Shown: in pieces, positions 1 to 6,000 of the stretch
Position numbering within the stretch: the first letter of the stretch is position 1
Layout: each line of letters starts with the position of its first letter
Source: Actinomycetes bacterium
Lineage (GTDB): Bacteria > Actinomycetota > Acidimicrobiia > Acidimicrobiales > Acidimicrobiaceae
Reading direction: 5' to 3'
Length of the DNA: 6,264 nt
Assembly: GCA_021844725.1 (NCBI GenBank)
Contig: JAKBSX010000186.1
Span: 1 to 6,264 of the forward strand
Position numbers and translations under genes: made by a program
The notes under the pieces: generated by a model
Database searches by the model: none
What the model was told of the DNA's origin: nothing
The model's input: only the letters and a program-made list of their open reading frames with translations

Positions 1-3
1 TAA

Positions 4-1053
4 TTGTCTGTCCGTATTTTGTCACCAAGAGATCTTATCGATTTAGTCCCGATTGAAGATGCGCTGATAGTTATACGTGAAGCTTTCCGCGACTTTGGAA
101 ACGAACCCTTGCTTAATGCACCCCGCCGCAGAGTGCACACAAAACAAGGTTTACGGATTACGGTTCACCAGGGTATCGCACCAAGTAGCGGCGTCGGTGG
201 CATACTTAGCCACGCCGAGCTTATTGAGACAGATCAATTCAGGCAAAACTTCTTACATCGAGGTCAGCCAGTTACCGTTGTTTCCAATGTATCTGACGGC
301 GAACTAATTGGGATTCTTATTGGTGCGATTGGGTTTTCGGGATTTCCGCAGGCCACGACGGGGTTACGAACTGCAGCTACCAGCGCCATAGGGACCGATT
401 TACTAGCTAAGCCAGGTCCACTAAAGGTTGGTCTATTTGGAACGGGAAAGCAGGCCTTTTTCCACGCCATATTGTTAAGTAAGGTGAGAGAGCTCACAAG
501 CTTAAACGTCTACTCACCAAACCAAGAGCACCGGGAAAGATTCGTTTCGAATATTGCAAGCATGCTATCTAGTCCCGTGCGCGCAGCCTCGTCACCCGAA
601 GACGCTATCAAAGATACGGATGCCATCTTGATGTGCACCAACTCGTCGGTTCCTGTAGTTGACGGCAAGTATTTTGTTCCGGGACAACATATAACATCCA
701 TTGTGGGAAGCAACGTTGGTCTCGTTCAAAGCGGGGTTGCGGAACATAAGCGTCGTGAACTGGATAACACTACAATTTCACGGGCAAACATAGTTATGGT
801 TGCCTCTAGAGAACAAGCAATCCAGGACAAGCAGGGTGATTTATATGATCCTGTCCTCGCAGGTAGCACTGGTTGGGAAGATATTGTCGAACTTGGAGAA
901 GTCTTGATTGGTAAACGAAAGGGCCGAACGGCATCTGACCAACTAACTGTATTTAAGAACAACGGTGGACAAGGAATTGCGGACCTAGCCCTGGCTTCTC
1001 TTGCATTAACACGTGCAAAGGAACGCGAAATCGGGTTAGTGCTCGAAACTTAG
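4..1053 (+). CDS. Ornithine cyclodeaminase / mu-crystallin family protein
   Basis: A 349-aa protein, close to the usual length of this family (about 310-350 aa). The start is TTG at 4, directly after an in-frame TAA at 1-3, so no longer start exists; any ribosome site lies outside the window. The C-terminal half is a Rossmann fold with the dinucleotide loop GTGKQA at residues 146-151, followed by a strand ending in SPN. The LRTAATSA stretch at 121-128 matches the family's RTaA segment, and PRRRV at 40-44 matches its N-terminal Arg-rich segment. Members reduce or deaminate amino or imino acids with NAD(P)(H): ornithine cyclodeaminase, alanine dehydrogenase, ketimine reductase. Here the expected active-site Lys region reads GVGGILSH (63-70) and the expected Asp after VGS is Asn237, so ornithine cyclisation is doubtful. 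It sits 31 nt before a TTT transporter gene, which suggests one operon and a catabolic role on the imported compound. The family is secure; the substrate is unknown. Confidence 0.9.
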   Translation: MSVRILSPRDLIDLVPIEDALIVIREAFRDFGNEPLLNAPRRRVHTKQGLRITVHQGIAPSSGVGGILSHAELIETDQFRQNFLHRGQPVTVVSNVSDGELIGILIGAIGFSGFPQATTGLRTAATSAIGTDLLAKPGPLKVGLFGTGKQAFFHAILLSKVRELTSLNVYSPNQEHRERFVSNIASMLSSPVRAASSPEDAIKDTDAILMCTNSSVPVVDGKYFVPGQHITSIVGSNVGLVQSGVAEHKRRELDNTTISRANIVMVASREQAIQDKQGDLYDPVLAGSTGWEDIVELGEVLIGKRKGRTASDQLTVFKNNGGQGIADLALASLALTRAKEREIGLVLET

Positions 1054-1084
1054 GCAACTTTCTAAATTTCTGGGGGATAATTAA

Positions 1085-3256
1085 ATGGGACAGTTTGCTG
1101 GACATATCGTTCAGGGTCTGGGTGCACTAGCGTCGCCGATAACAGTCCTACTGACCGTTGTAGGGATGTTTGTAGGGATGTTTGTAGGGATATTGCCAGG
1201 GCTGGGAGTTGTTCTGGTCCTCAGCCTAATGCTTCCTTTTGTCTATCACCTTGGAGTACTTCCAGGGATTGCAATCATGTTAGCGACACTTTCTGGTGGC
1301 TTTTTTTCAGCCTCTATTACTGCGATACTCCTCAATACTCCGGGAGCACCTGAATCATTTCCGACAACCTTTGATGGATTCCCTATGTCTCAGAAGGGAG
1401 AGGCTGGACGAGCACTTGCAATTTCTGCAACGTCGACTCTGTTAGGTGGGTGGATAGCAGCCATTGCATTTATTGGCCTATTCCAATTGGCAGGACCTTT
1501 GACAAGTCTCTTTCTTCCACCGGATTACGTTACTGTAATTATCCTGGCACTCGTACTCATTGGAGAGTCCGGTAACGTTTCCGTGGCAAAGGCTGTGATT
1601 TCCGGCGGTATTGGGTTCATGCTTTCTTTTGTGGGAAGCGATCCAGTTACGGGTATTGAGAGATTTACTTTCGGCATTGTGGGTCTATTTAGCGGTGTCC
1701 CAATTGTTCCTTTTGCATTAGGCGTGTTCGCTATCACCCAGATGGTCGTGATGTATGGCGAAAATAAATCAGTTACACAACTAAGTTCACGCGATCTGTC
1801 GTCTCAATTTCGAAATCAAATACCACAAGGCATAAAGGACGTCATTCGGAATTGGTTGGATGTAGTGCGCTCATCAGTCGTGGCAGTTATTTTGGGCTTG
1901 GTGCCAGGTATCGGTGCAATTTCGGCTAATTTTATATCGTATGGGATAGGTCAAAGGACATCTAGACGTCGACATTTGTTCGGTACCGGTATTCCTGAGG
2001 GAGTTATATCAGCAGAAGCCTCTAGTCTTTCGAAAGAAGTAGGTTCTCTTATTCCGGCGATAGCATTAGGATTGCCCTCGGGGACCGGAATGGTGCTGTT
2101 CCTCGCGGCACTTTCAATTCTCGGGCTGCAGCCAGGTCCTGCCTTGTTTAAGACGACTCCGAATTTGCCTTACACCATGATGTGGTTGATTGTTATAGCA
2201 GGAACTATTTCTTGCATAGTGGGCTTAGTTCTTGCTCCTTGGCTGGCAAAAATAACCGGAGTACGTGGACCTCTTCTTCTGCCCTTTATCTTGGCGCTAG
2301 CCGTTATAGGAACCTATGCCTATCAGTCAAATACCTTAGACGTAGCTCAGTTAATGATATTTAGTGGTGCGGGTTTGGTTATGCGAAAGCTGCACTTCTC
2401 ACTCCCTGCAATAATTATGGGGATAATTCTTGGCGGAACATTTGACGACAACCTCCATCTAACAGAAGTCATATATCGTTGGAGCTTTTTACGCACTAAT
2501 CCGTTGGCAGACATATTAATCATCATTACAATCATCGCAATCGTAAGCGGTTTCCGCCGTCAGTCCGTTCACCGAAAAACGATTGTGATGGTGAATCCAG
2601 AAAAAGATGACGTTGCAGAAAAAGACCATTCAAAAGGTTTATTGGAGCCGATTACGTATGGTGTATTAATCGCTCTGTGTGCACTATATTTTATCGTAGC
2701 ACTGGGGTACCCAACTTCTGCAGGCCAGGTACCAGCGGTGGTTGCCGCGTTAGTCGGGTTAATCAGTATTTATGAGTTTGTTCGAACCTTCAATACCGGT
2801 CTCCTCAACAGACGCCAACAAGTTGGCAAGGATACCAGGAAGATTGTCAACTCAGCAACTCCCGCGTTGCAAGGTCCTAGCGATATTTCGAGTTCCGAGA
2901 ATTTGTTAGAGGGTCAAGCCTCACCTGGTCAGTTAATCACTGATGCTGAAAAACCGTTAGTGGTGTTTGAATCCAGTTCAAGTTCGTCAAATTTGTCCAA
3001 AGGTACTGATGAAAGCCACCGAGGCTTTCGTGAGATTATCGGACTCGGATGGGTGGTTCTTTATGGCGTCAGTTTTTACCTTCTAGGTGCAGTCTGGGGG
3101 ATTCCGGTCGCCACAGCAATTTATTGTGCTTTAGGTAGCCGACTTTCGAATCTTAGGCAGACAGTAATTTTCGGCGTGGTGGCAACGGCAACGGCCTTCG
3201 TCCTAGCCTATGGCTTCGTACAGCTGTTTCACTTAAGTTATGGGGGAATTATTTGA
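1085..3256 (+). CDS. Tripartite tricarboxylate transporter permease, TctA-TctB fusion
   Basis: A 723-aa membrane protein. Residues 1 to about 500 are TctA, the large multi-span permease. It shows the GxxxGxxxGxLPGLG helix (27-41), the family block around LLNTPG (82-87) running into TFDGFP (95-100), and the second-repeat block LVPGIGA (272-278) with LGLPSGTG (328-335). From about 519 to the end is a TctB-like small subunit with two pairs of hydrophobic segments. These pairs are separated by a polar Ser/Gln-rich stretch (about 567-640) that a normal TctB of about 150 aa lacks. TctA and TctB are usually separate genes. TTT systems take up citrate, other di/tricarboxylates or aromatic acids with ion coupling and a periplasmic or lipid-anchored binding protein. 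The ATG at 1085 has GGGGGA 7 nt upstream. The usual EaaNNA-type motif is EASSLSK here (311-317), so the permease is somewhat divergent. The 84 nt downstream lead to the binding-protein gene. The specific substrate cannot be read from the sequence. Confidence 0.93.
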   Translation: MGQFAGHIVQGLGALASPITVLLTVVGMFVGMFVGILPGLGVVLVLSLMLPFVYHLGVLPGIAIMLATLSGGFFSASITAILLNTPGAPESFPTTFDGFPMSQKGEAGRALAISATSTLLGGWIAAIAFIGLFQLAGPLTSLFLPPDYVTVIILALVLIGESGNVSVAKAVISGGIGFMLSFVGSDPVTGIERFTFGIVGLFSGVPIVPFALGVFAITQMVVMYGENKSVTQLSSRDLSSQFRNQIPQGIKDVIRNWLDVVRSSVVAVILGLVPGIGAISANFISYGIGQRTSRRRHLFGTGIPEGVISAEASSLSKEVGSLIPAIALGLPSGTGMVLFLAALSILGLQPGPALFKTTPNLPYTMMWLIVIAGTISCIVGLVLAPWLAKITGVRGPLLLPFILALAVIGTYAYQSNTLDVAQLMIFSGAGLVMRKLHFSLPAIIMGIILGGTFDDNLHLTEVIYRWSFLRTNPLADILIIITIIAIVSGFRRQSVHRKTIVMVNPEKDDVAEKDHSKGLLEPITYGVLIALCALYFIVALGYPTSAGQVPAVVAALVGLISIYEFVRTFNTGLLNRRQQVGKDTRKIVNSATPALQGPSDISSSENLLEGQASPGQLITDAEKPLVVFESSSSSSNLSKGTDESHRGFREIIGLGWVVLYGVSFYLLGAVWGIPVATAIYCALGSRLSNLRQTVIFGVVATATAFVLAYGFVQLFHLSYGGII

Positions 3257-3304
3257 GGTGAGGTCTCAATTTTAACGATTTTACGAAAAGATTCAAAACG
3301 GTCT

Positions 3305-3320
3305 TTCCTATTGATAGGAA
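3305..3320. repeat. Short palindrome before the tctC-type gene
   Basis: TTCCTA, loop TTGA, TAGGAA form a perfect 6-bp hairpin (7 bp if the loop closes further). It ends 8 nt before the AGGAG ribosome site of the binding-protein gene. There is no following T-run, so it is not a simple terminator. It could be an mRNA processing or stabilising element that sets different levels of permease and binding protein, or a small operator. The role is inferred. Confidence 0.4.
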
Positions 3321-3328
3321 CATTAATG

Positions 3329-3333
3329 AGGAG
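3329..3333 (+). promoter_or_regulatory. Ribosome binding site that fixes the start of the binding protein
   Basis: AGGAG lies 7 nt before the ATG at 3341. The possible earlier starts at 3311 (TTG) and 3326 (ATG) have no such site, and the one at 3326 would overlap it. This places the start at 3341. Confidence 0.85.
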
Positions 3334-3340
3334 TATAAAA

Positions 3341-4459
3341 ATGATTCAACGCAAAGAGGCTAGTCGCACACTACACAACGGGTCGAGGTTAGCAGTGGGG
3401 CTGCTTGCACTTTCATCCGCGAGCGTAGTGATGGCGGCATGTGGCGCTGGCAGTCCTTCTTCCACCAGCACAGCTAGCTCAGGTTCCGGTTCGGCTTCAA
3501 CTACAGCTGCTACCGCTTCCGCGGCTGCTTATTTTAAGGGCAAAACTATTACATTAATAAGTCCGTATCCGCCAGGTGGCGATTATGACCTCTACCCAAG
3601 AATATTTGCTCCGGAACTAAGCAAGATTTTACAGGCAACTGTAAATGTTGAAAATGTTTCTGGTGGAGGAGGTCTGGTAGGAGTCAATCAAATGGCACAT
3701 TCGGCTCCAAATGGGCTTACTCTTGGATTAGTAAATACGACAGGTGCAATATCCGACGTAATCGCACACGCTCCTGGGGTCAATTTCAATGTTACTAGTC
3801 TCAGCTGGATTGGGCAACCAGGTACAGTGCCTTACGCTCTTATAACTAAACCTAATTCATCCATTACGAGTTTCAACGGACTTTTACATGCATCGAAGCC
3901 TGTTACTGTTCTAGATGATAAAACCGGAGGGGATGACCCTATTGAGCGAGTTATATTTGGGGCATTTAAAATTCCACATACCCTCCTTACAGGGTTTGCA
4001 GGAGCAGCAGCGATAAAGCAGGCATTTCTTAATAACGAAGGTCAGCTTCTTTTCCAACCAATCACTGCATACAAATCCTTTATTACCTCGGGCGAGGCGA
4101 AAGTCGTACTTCTTAGTTCGACACCTCAGACTTCTTACATTAAAAAATTGGGATCTGGTGCTCCAACTGTAAAGCAAGAACTGAGCAAGGCCCATCTATC
4201 GCCTGCAGCCGTAGCCGCAGTAAAAGAAGAACTACTTTTGTCAAAACTAGAATTTGATTTTGCCGGTCCTCCGGGTATCCCATCAGCTCGGCTAGCTGTA
4301 TTGCGACAAGCATTTCTACAAGCGGCGCAAGCTAGCGCAACCAAGATTTTAGCCCAAAAAGATGGTGAAGTCATCAGCCCAATAAGTGGCGCAACCTTAG
4401 CTTCAGAAGTCAGTTCAGCGGTCAAGGAAGCGCAGAGCATCGCGCCTTATGTAAGTTAA
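3341..4459 (+). CDS. TTT transporter substrate-binding lipoprotein (TctC/Bug family)
   Basis: A 372-aa extracytoplasmic solute receptor that delivers substrate to the TctAB permease encoded just upstream. The start at 3341 is chosen for its AGGAG site; an in-frame TTG at 3311 would add ten residues and spoil the signal peptide. The N-terminus is basic, then hydrophobic (LAVGLLALSSASVVM), ending in a lipobox-like VMAAC with the lipidated Cys at residue 34. Residues 35-63 are a flexible Ser/Thr/Ala/Gly tether typical of Gram-positive and actinobacterial lipoproteins. The Bug core follows: KGKTITLISPYPPGG then DYD at 81-83 (the family's GGxxD substrate loop), NVENVSGGGG, and APNGLTLG in place of the usual pDGyTL. 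The IPSARLAVLRQAF segment near the C-terminus matches the family helix. Bug proteins bind carboxylates or their amides through backbone contacts, so the ligand is not predictable here. It is the last gene of the plus-strand group and is followed by a terminator-like hairpin. Confidence 0.93.
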   Translation: MIQRKEASRTLHNGSRLAVGLLALSSASVVMAACGAGSPSSTSTASSGSGSASTTAATASAAAYFKGKTITLISPYPPGGDYDLYPRIFAPELSKILQATVNVENVSGGGGLVGVNQMAHSAPNGLTLGLVNTTGAISDVIAHAPGVNFNVTSLSWIGQPGTVPYALITKPNSSITSFNGLLHASKPVTVLDDKTGGDDPIERVIFGAFKIPHTLLTGFAGAAAIKQAFLNNEGQLLFQPITAYKSFITSGEAKVVLLSSTPQTSYIKKLGSGAPTVKQELSKAHLSPAAVAAVKEELLLSKLEFDFAGPPGIPSARLAVLRQAFLQAAQASATKILAQKDGEVISPISGATLASEVSSAVKEAQSIAPYVS

Positions 4460-4560
4460 TTGCTGAAATAAGACGACTAATTATGAAAGTTATTCTCACA
4501 TGTCCATGTCACCAGCCCTAAAAGGAGCTATCCCAAATACCACATTCCTTCTAGTCTCAC

Positions 4561-4595
4561 CAGATAAGGCCACGGATAAACTGTGGCCTTATCTG
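4561..4595 (+). terminator. Rho-independent-like terminator after the transporter operon
   Basis: CAGATAAGGCCAC (4561-4573) pairs perfectly with GTGGCCTTATCTG (4583-4595) around a 9-nt loop, giving a 13-bp stem. The plus-strand tail TAATTTCTAC is only moderately T-rich, so U-tract strength is weak. The position about 100 nt after the binding-protein stop, and between convergent genes, fits a terminator. It may also work on minus-strand transcripts, although no T-run follows on that side. Confidence 0.7.
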
Positions 4596-4850
4596 TAATT
4601 TCTACCTTGTCCACACCAGTTATCATTCGCTGTTCTCCTTTACAGCTTGTGTTCGAGAGTCACCTGATTCTGCCAGCATGGGCAGCATTATTCTCGGGAC
4701 AAGAATACTCAGTGGGGCATTACGAAGAGTAATCCACGTCAAAGAGCATCAATGGATAGGGCAAATAGGTTACAACTTCACATAGCTTCCAGCTCCAAAT
4801 AATCGAAAGACTTTTCCTCCTTGGCCTGTGGCTTATTCTATTAGTGGCGA

Positions 4851-4874
4851 TTTAGGAAATAATAAAATCCTAAA
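4851..4874. repeat. Inverted repeat 1 of the 4851-4986 cluster
   Basis: TTTAGGA (4851-4857) and TCCTAAA (4868-4874) are perfect 7-bp arms around an A/T-only 10-nt spacer. It is part of a run of four dyads. Confidence 0.5.
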
Positions 4875-4883
4875 AGTTAAGAG

Positions 4884-4903
4884 TCGACATACGTCATTGT
4901 CGA
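4884..4903. repeat. Inverted repeat 2 of the 4851-4986 cluster
   Basis: TCGACA (4884-4889) and TGTCGA (4898-4903) are perfect 6-bp arms around 8 nt. The spacing resembles a dimeric regulator operator as much as a hairpin. Confidence 0.45.
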
Positions 4904-4911
4904 GTTCATCC

Positions 4912-4929
4912 AACTGGCAGCAGCCAGTT
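4912..4929. repeat. Inverted repeat 3 (tight hairpin) of the 4851-4986 cluster
   Basis: AACTGGC (4912-4918), loop AGCA, GCCAGTT (4923-4929): a compact, stable 7-bp stem-loop. No T-run follows immediately on either strand. It lies about 65 nt past the last minus-strand stop, so a role as a transcript-end structure for that operon is possible. Confidence 0.5.
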
Positions 4930-4948
4930 TGTAAAAGTGCTCGTTTTT

Positions 4949-4986
4949 ATCTCCTACCCGAATTTTTTTAGACGTTAATAGGAGAT
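4949..4986. repeat. Inverted repeat 4 of the 4851-4986 cluster
   Basis: ATCTCCTA (4949-4956) and TAGGAGAT (4979-4986) are perfect 8-bp arms around a 22-nt spacer containing seven T in a row. It lies 8 nt beyond the stop of the last minus-strand gene. Both arms contain a Shine-Dalgarno-like AGGAG on one strand, but no start codon follows at a useful distance. Confidence 0.5.
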
Positions 4987-4994
4987 TCTGGCCT

Positions 4995-5440
4995 CTACCC
5001 TACTATCCACAAAACCATATTTCGACAGGGCCGAACTATATAGCTTTCCTTTGGGTCTATTTCGGCGAAGTCTGGCTCCCGCGCGCTCAATCCCGCGAAC
5101 GCGTACCGCAGGCCGCGTCTGTCGACCTCTGCCTCGATGGCCTCGCGCTGCAACCGGGTCTTCAACACCAGGTCAGATACTCTATCATTGAGATCGGTAG
5201 AGTATTTATCAGATTCAGACTCGTAAAAGTCCCGGATCGTCACCTGGAACCTGGCAATGTCAGACCAGGCCTGGCCTAGCTCTGGATTATACAATACGTG
5301 TGGTACGAGGGACAGCAGCTCATTCAATTTCTCTGCATACTCAGGCATGTCCAAAAAGTTTCGATAAATGTATTTTTAGCTGATGGCGGGAACGTGTCAC
5401 AGATGTCATAAATATAATCCCAGCTAGTCCGATGTGTCAC
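4995..5440 (-). CDS. Small helical protein of unknown function, interrupted by a one-base frameshift
   Basis: I do not recognise the family. The best start is GTG at 5440-5438: AAGGAG lies 7 nt upstream, and the GTG shares its first base with the TAG stop of the preceding gene (TAGTG). That frame encodes 29 residues ending KNTFIETF, then stops soon after if read on. Stepping back one base at the five-T run (5357-5353) continues as LDMPEYAEKLNELL and stays open to TAG at 4995, giving about 148 aa in all. The downstream part alone (TTG 5354 or ATG 5348, 117-119 aa) has no ribosome site. The protein is acidic and mostly predicted helix, with charged heptad-like stretches around SDLVLKTRLQREAIEAEVDRR. 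The last 15-20 residues (VRPCRNMVLWIVG) look unlike the rest, and another frame there reads on to 4975, so a second lesion is possible. It is the last gene of the minus-strand operon. The frame change could be a mutation, a sequencing error, or recoding. Confidence 0.65.
5353..5357 (-). other. Homopolymer frameshift site in the last minus-strand gene
   Basis: On the minus strand the reading is ACT-TTT-TGG in the frame started by GTG 5440, and TTG-GAC-ATG in the frame of the long downstream part. A -1 step on the TTT codon, which can re-pair with T-TT, or one missing T, joins the two without losing a residue. Sequencing and replication slippage favour such runs. Confidence 0.6.
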
Positions 5441-5820
5441 TATTTTTCTCCTTGAGTGTTTCTCAGATCCACCAGTACCTTAACAATCACCCCGTCATCA
5501 GCCAATTGCTGGATGAGGTGGTCATCCGTGGGATGATCCAGCAAAGCGAACTCGTCGACAACTAACACGTCACCTGGTTGGGGTCCCTGGCCCTTTTCAA
5601 TTCGTTCACGCAATGCTGCAATGCTGAGGACGTTGGCAGAATCGGCTTCAACTGTTCTGCCTGTTTCTGTCGCAGTCATGCGGTTCCTGGCTGTCACCCA
5701 TACCGTCGTTCCTACCCAATCTTCACGGGCTTCAATCAGAGCAATAGTTTTGCTCCTGCCAGGGATCAGTGGGACGAATGTTAAGGGGGACTGTAGATCC
5801 TCAAAATCAGTTTTTGTCAT
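5440..5820 (-). CDS. Truncated TraI/RecD-like helicase-domain protein (P-loop NTPase-like)
   Basis: A 126-aa protein. The start chosen is ATG 5820, with an AAGGGA site 10 nt upstream; a TTG at 5850 lies just after an in-frame stop and has no ribosome site. The order of elements matches the first RecA-like subdomain of superfamily 1 helicases found in MOBF relaxases and RecD/TraI proteins. There is a beta strand and phosphate-loop-like PGRSKT (20-25), then a VWVTARNRMTA strand-loop (40-50) like motif Ia, then a Walker B VLVVDEF (85-91), then KVLVDLRNTQ (114-123) resembling the motif III GDxxQ region. The protein ends there, so the second RecA-like half is absent. The Walker A Gly before the Lys is Ser, so ATP binding is uncertain. 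It overlaps the upstream 60-aa gene by 14 nt and shares one base with the GTG of the next gene, so it is translationally coupled. The family resemblance is by eye and moderate; a helicase activity on its own is unlikely. Confidence 0.7.
   Translation of the reverse strand: MTKTDFEDLQSPLTFVPLIPGRSKTIALIEAREDWVGTTVWVTARNRMTATETGRTVEADSANVLSIAALRERIEKGQGPQPGDVLVVDEFALLDHPTDDHLIQQLADDGVIVKVLVDLRNTQGEK
5448..5453 (-). promoter_or_regulatory. Ribosome binding site for the frameshifted gene
   Basis: AAGGAG on the minus strand lies inside the 3' end of the upstream gene (Gln-Gly-Glu codons), 7 nt before GTG 5440. The eleven bases AAGGAGAAAAA are the same as those before the 60-aa gene. This site decides the start of a gene whose long open frame begins only about 85 nt later. 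Confidence 0.75.
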
Positions 5821-5989
5821 GCTTGTTATTTCCCTTCTTTGGCACTGCAATTAGATGCGTGTGAATGTGAGGATCGCCGTTGTCCATCACTTCCTGATGA
5901 ACAATGCGGTAGTCATTCGCAGCGGGGTTAACGCCATGCTCATCTAAAATCTTCTCAAAAAACCTTCGCATCTCATTTACGTCTGCCAT
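5807..5989 (-). CDS. 60-aa protein with relaxase-like HxHTH histidine motif
   Basis: ATG 5989 has a near-perfect AAGGAG 5 nt upstream, which overlaps the stop of the preceding gene. The centre reads VHQEV...DNGDPHIHTHLIAV, with His at 31, 41, 43 and 45. The DPxxHTH pattern matches the metal-binding motif III of MOBF (TrwC/TraI) relaxases, where an upstream His and the HxH pair hold the metal at the nick site. The spacing from His31 to the pair is one residue longer than I recall for TrwC. MOBV/MOBP-type HUH proteins have related PHxH motifs and remain an alternative. At 60 aa it is far shorter than any relaxase domain (about 200-300 aa). It has no N-terminal nicking-tyrosine motif; its only Tyr is residue 27. 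The C-terminus is a basic KKGNNKHDKN tail. It overlaps the next gene by 14 nt. It could be a relaxase remnant kept as a small metal-binding protein. The gene is probable; the function is open. Confidence 0.7.
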   Translation of the reverse strand: MADVNEMRRFFEKILDEHGVNPAANDYRIVHQEVMDNGDPHIHTHLIAVPKKGNNKHDKN

Positions 5990-5994
5990 TTTTT

Positions 5995-6000
5995 CTCCTT
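5995..6000 (-). promoter_or_regulatory. Ribosome binding site of the 60-aa gene
   Basis: AAGGAG on the minus strand, 5 nt before ATG 5989. Its first two A are also the last two bases of the TAA stop of the upstream gene, which indicates translational coupling. Confidence 0.85.

Larger units (their letters stand above)
4460..4994. other. Non-coding gap between two convergent gene groups
   Basis: About 535 nt with no convincing gene on either strand. The left part carries a 13-bp terminator-like hairpin at 4561-4595. The middle (about 4600-4850) shows only short open stretches, none with family resemblance. The right part (4851-4986) is AT-rich and holds four inverted repeats in a row. No tRNA, RNA-gene signature or insertion-sequence end was recognised. 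Confidence 0.7.

Noticed and set aside
1160..1191. Tandem 12-nt repeat GTAGGGATGTTT in the TctA coding region
   Set aside because: It encodes VGMF repeats in a helix where the family normally has glycines every four residues (GxxxGxxxG before LPGLG), so the length fits the family and no insertion is implied.
3311..3339. Promoter-like TTGATA, 17 nt, TATAAA before the binding-protein gene
   Set aside because: Transcription would begin inside the coding sequence, and the second hexamer is simply the spacer after the ribosome site.
4500..4598. 32-codon plus-strand open frame (MSMSPALKG...) after the binding-protein gene
   Set aside because: There is no ribosome site, no family resemblance, and it runs into the terminator hairpin.
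4678..4785. 35-codon plus-strand open frame MGSIILGTRILSG... in the gap
   Set aside because: No ribosome site and no recognisable family. The frame is open upstream to 4555 but without a start codon; a transposase remnant was considered but there is no supporting motif.
5394..5440. Direct repeat TGTCAC at 5395-5400 and 5435-5440
   Set aside because: Six bases repeated once 40 nt apart inside coding sequence is expected by chance.
5578..5854. Plus-strand open frames opposite the helicase-like gene
   Set aside because: They are antisense shadows with no ribosome site, while the minus-strand frame has Walker B and helicase-like motifs and fits the operon overlaps.
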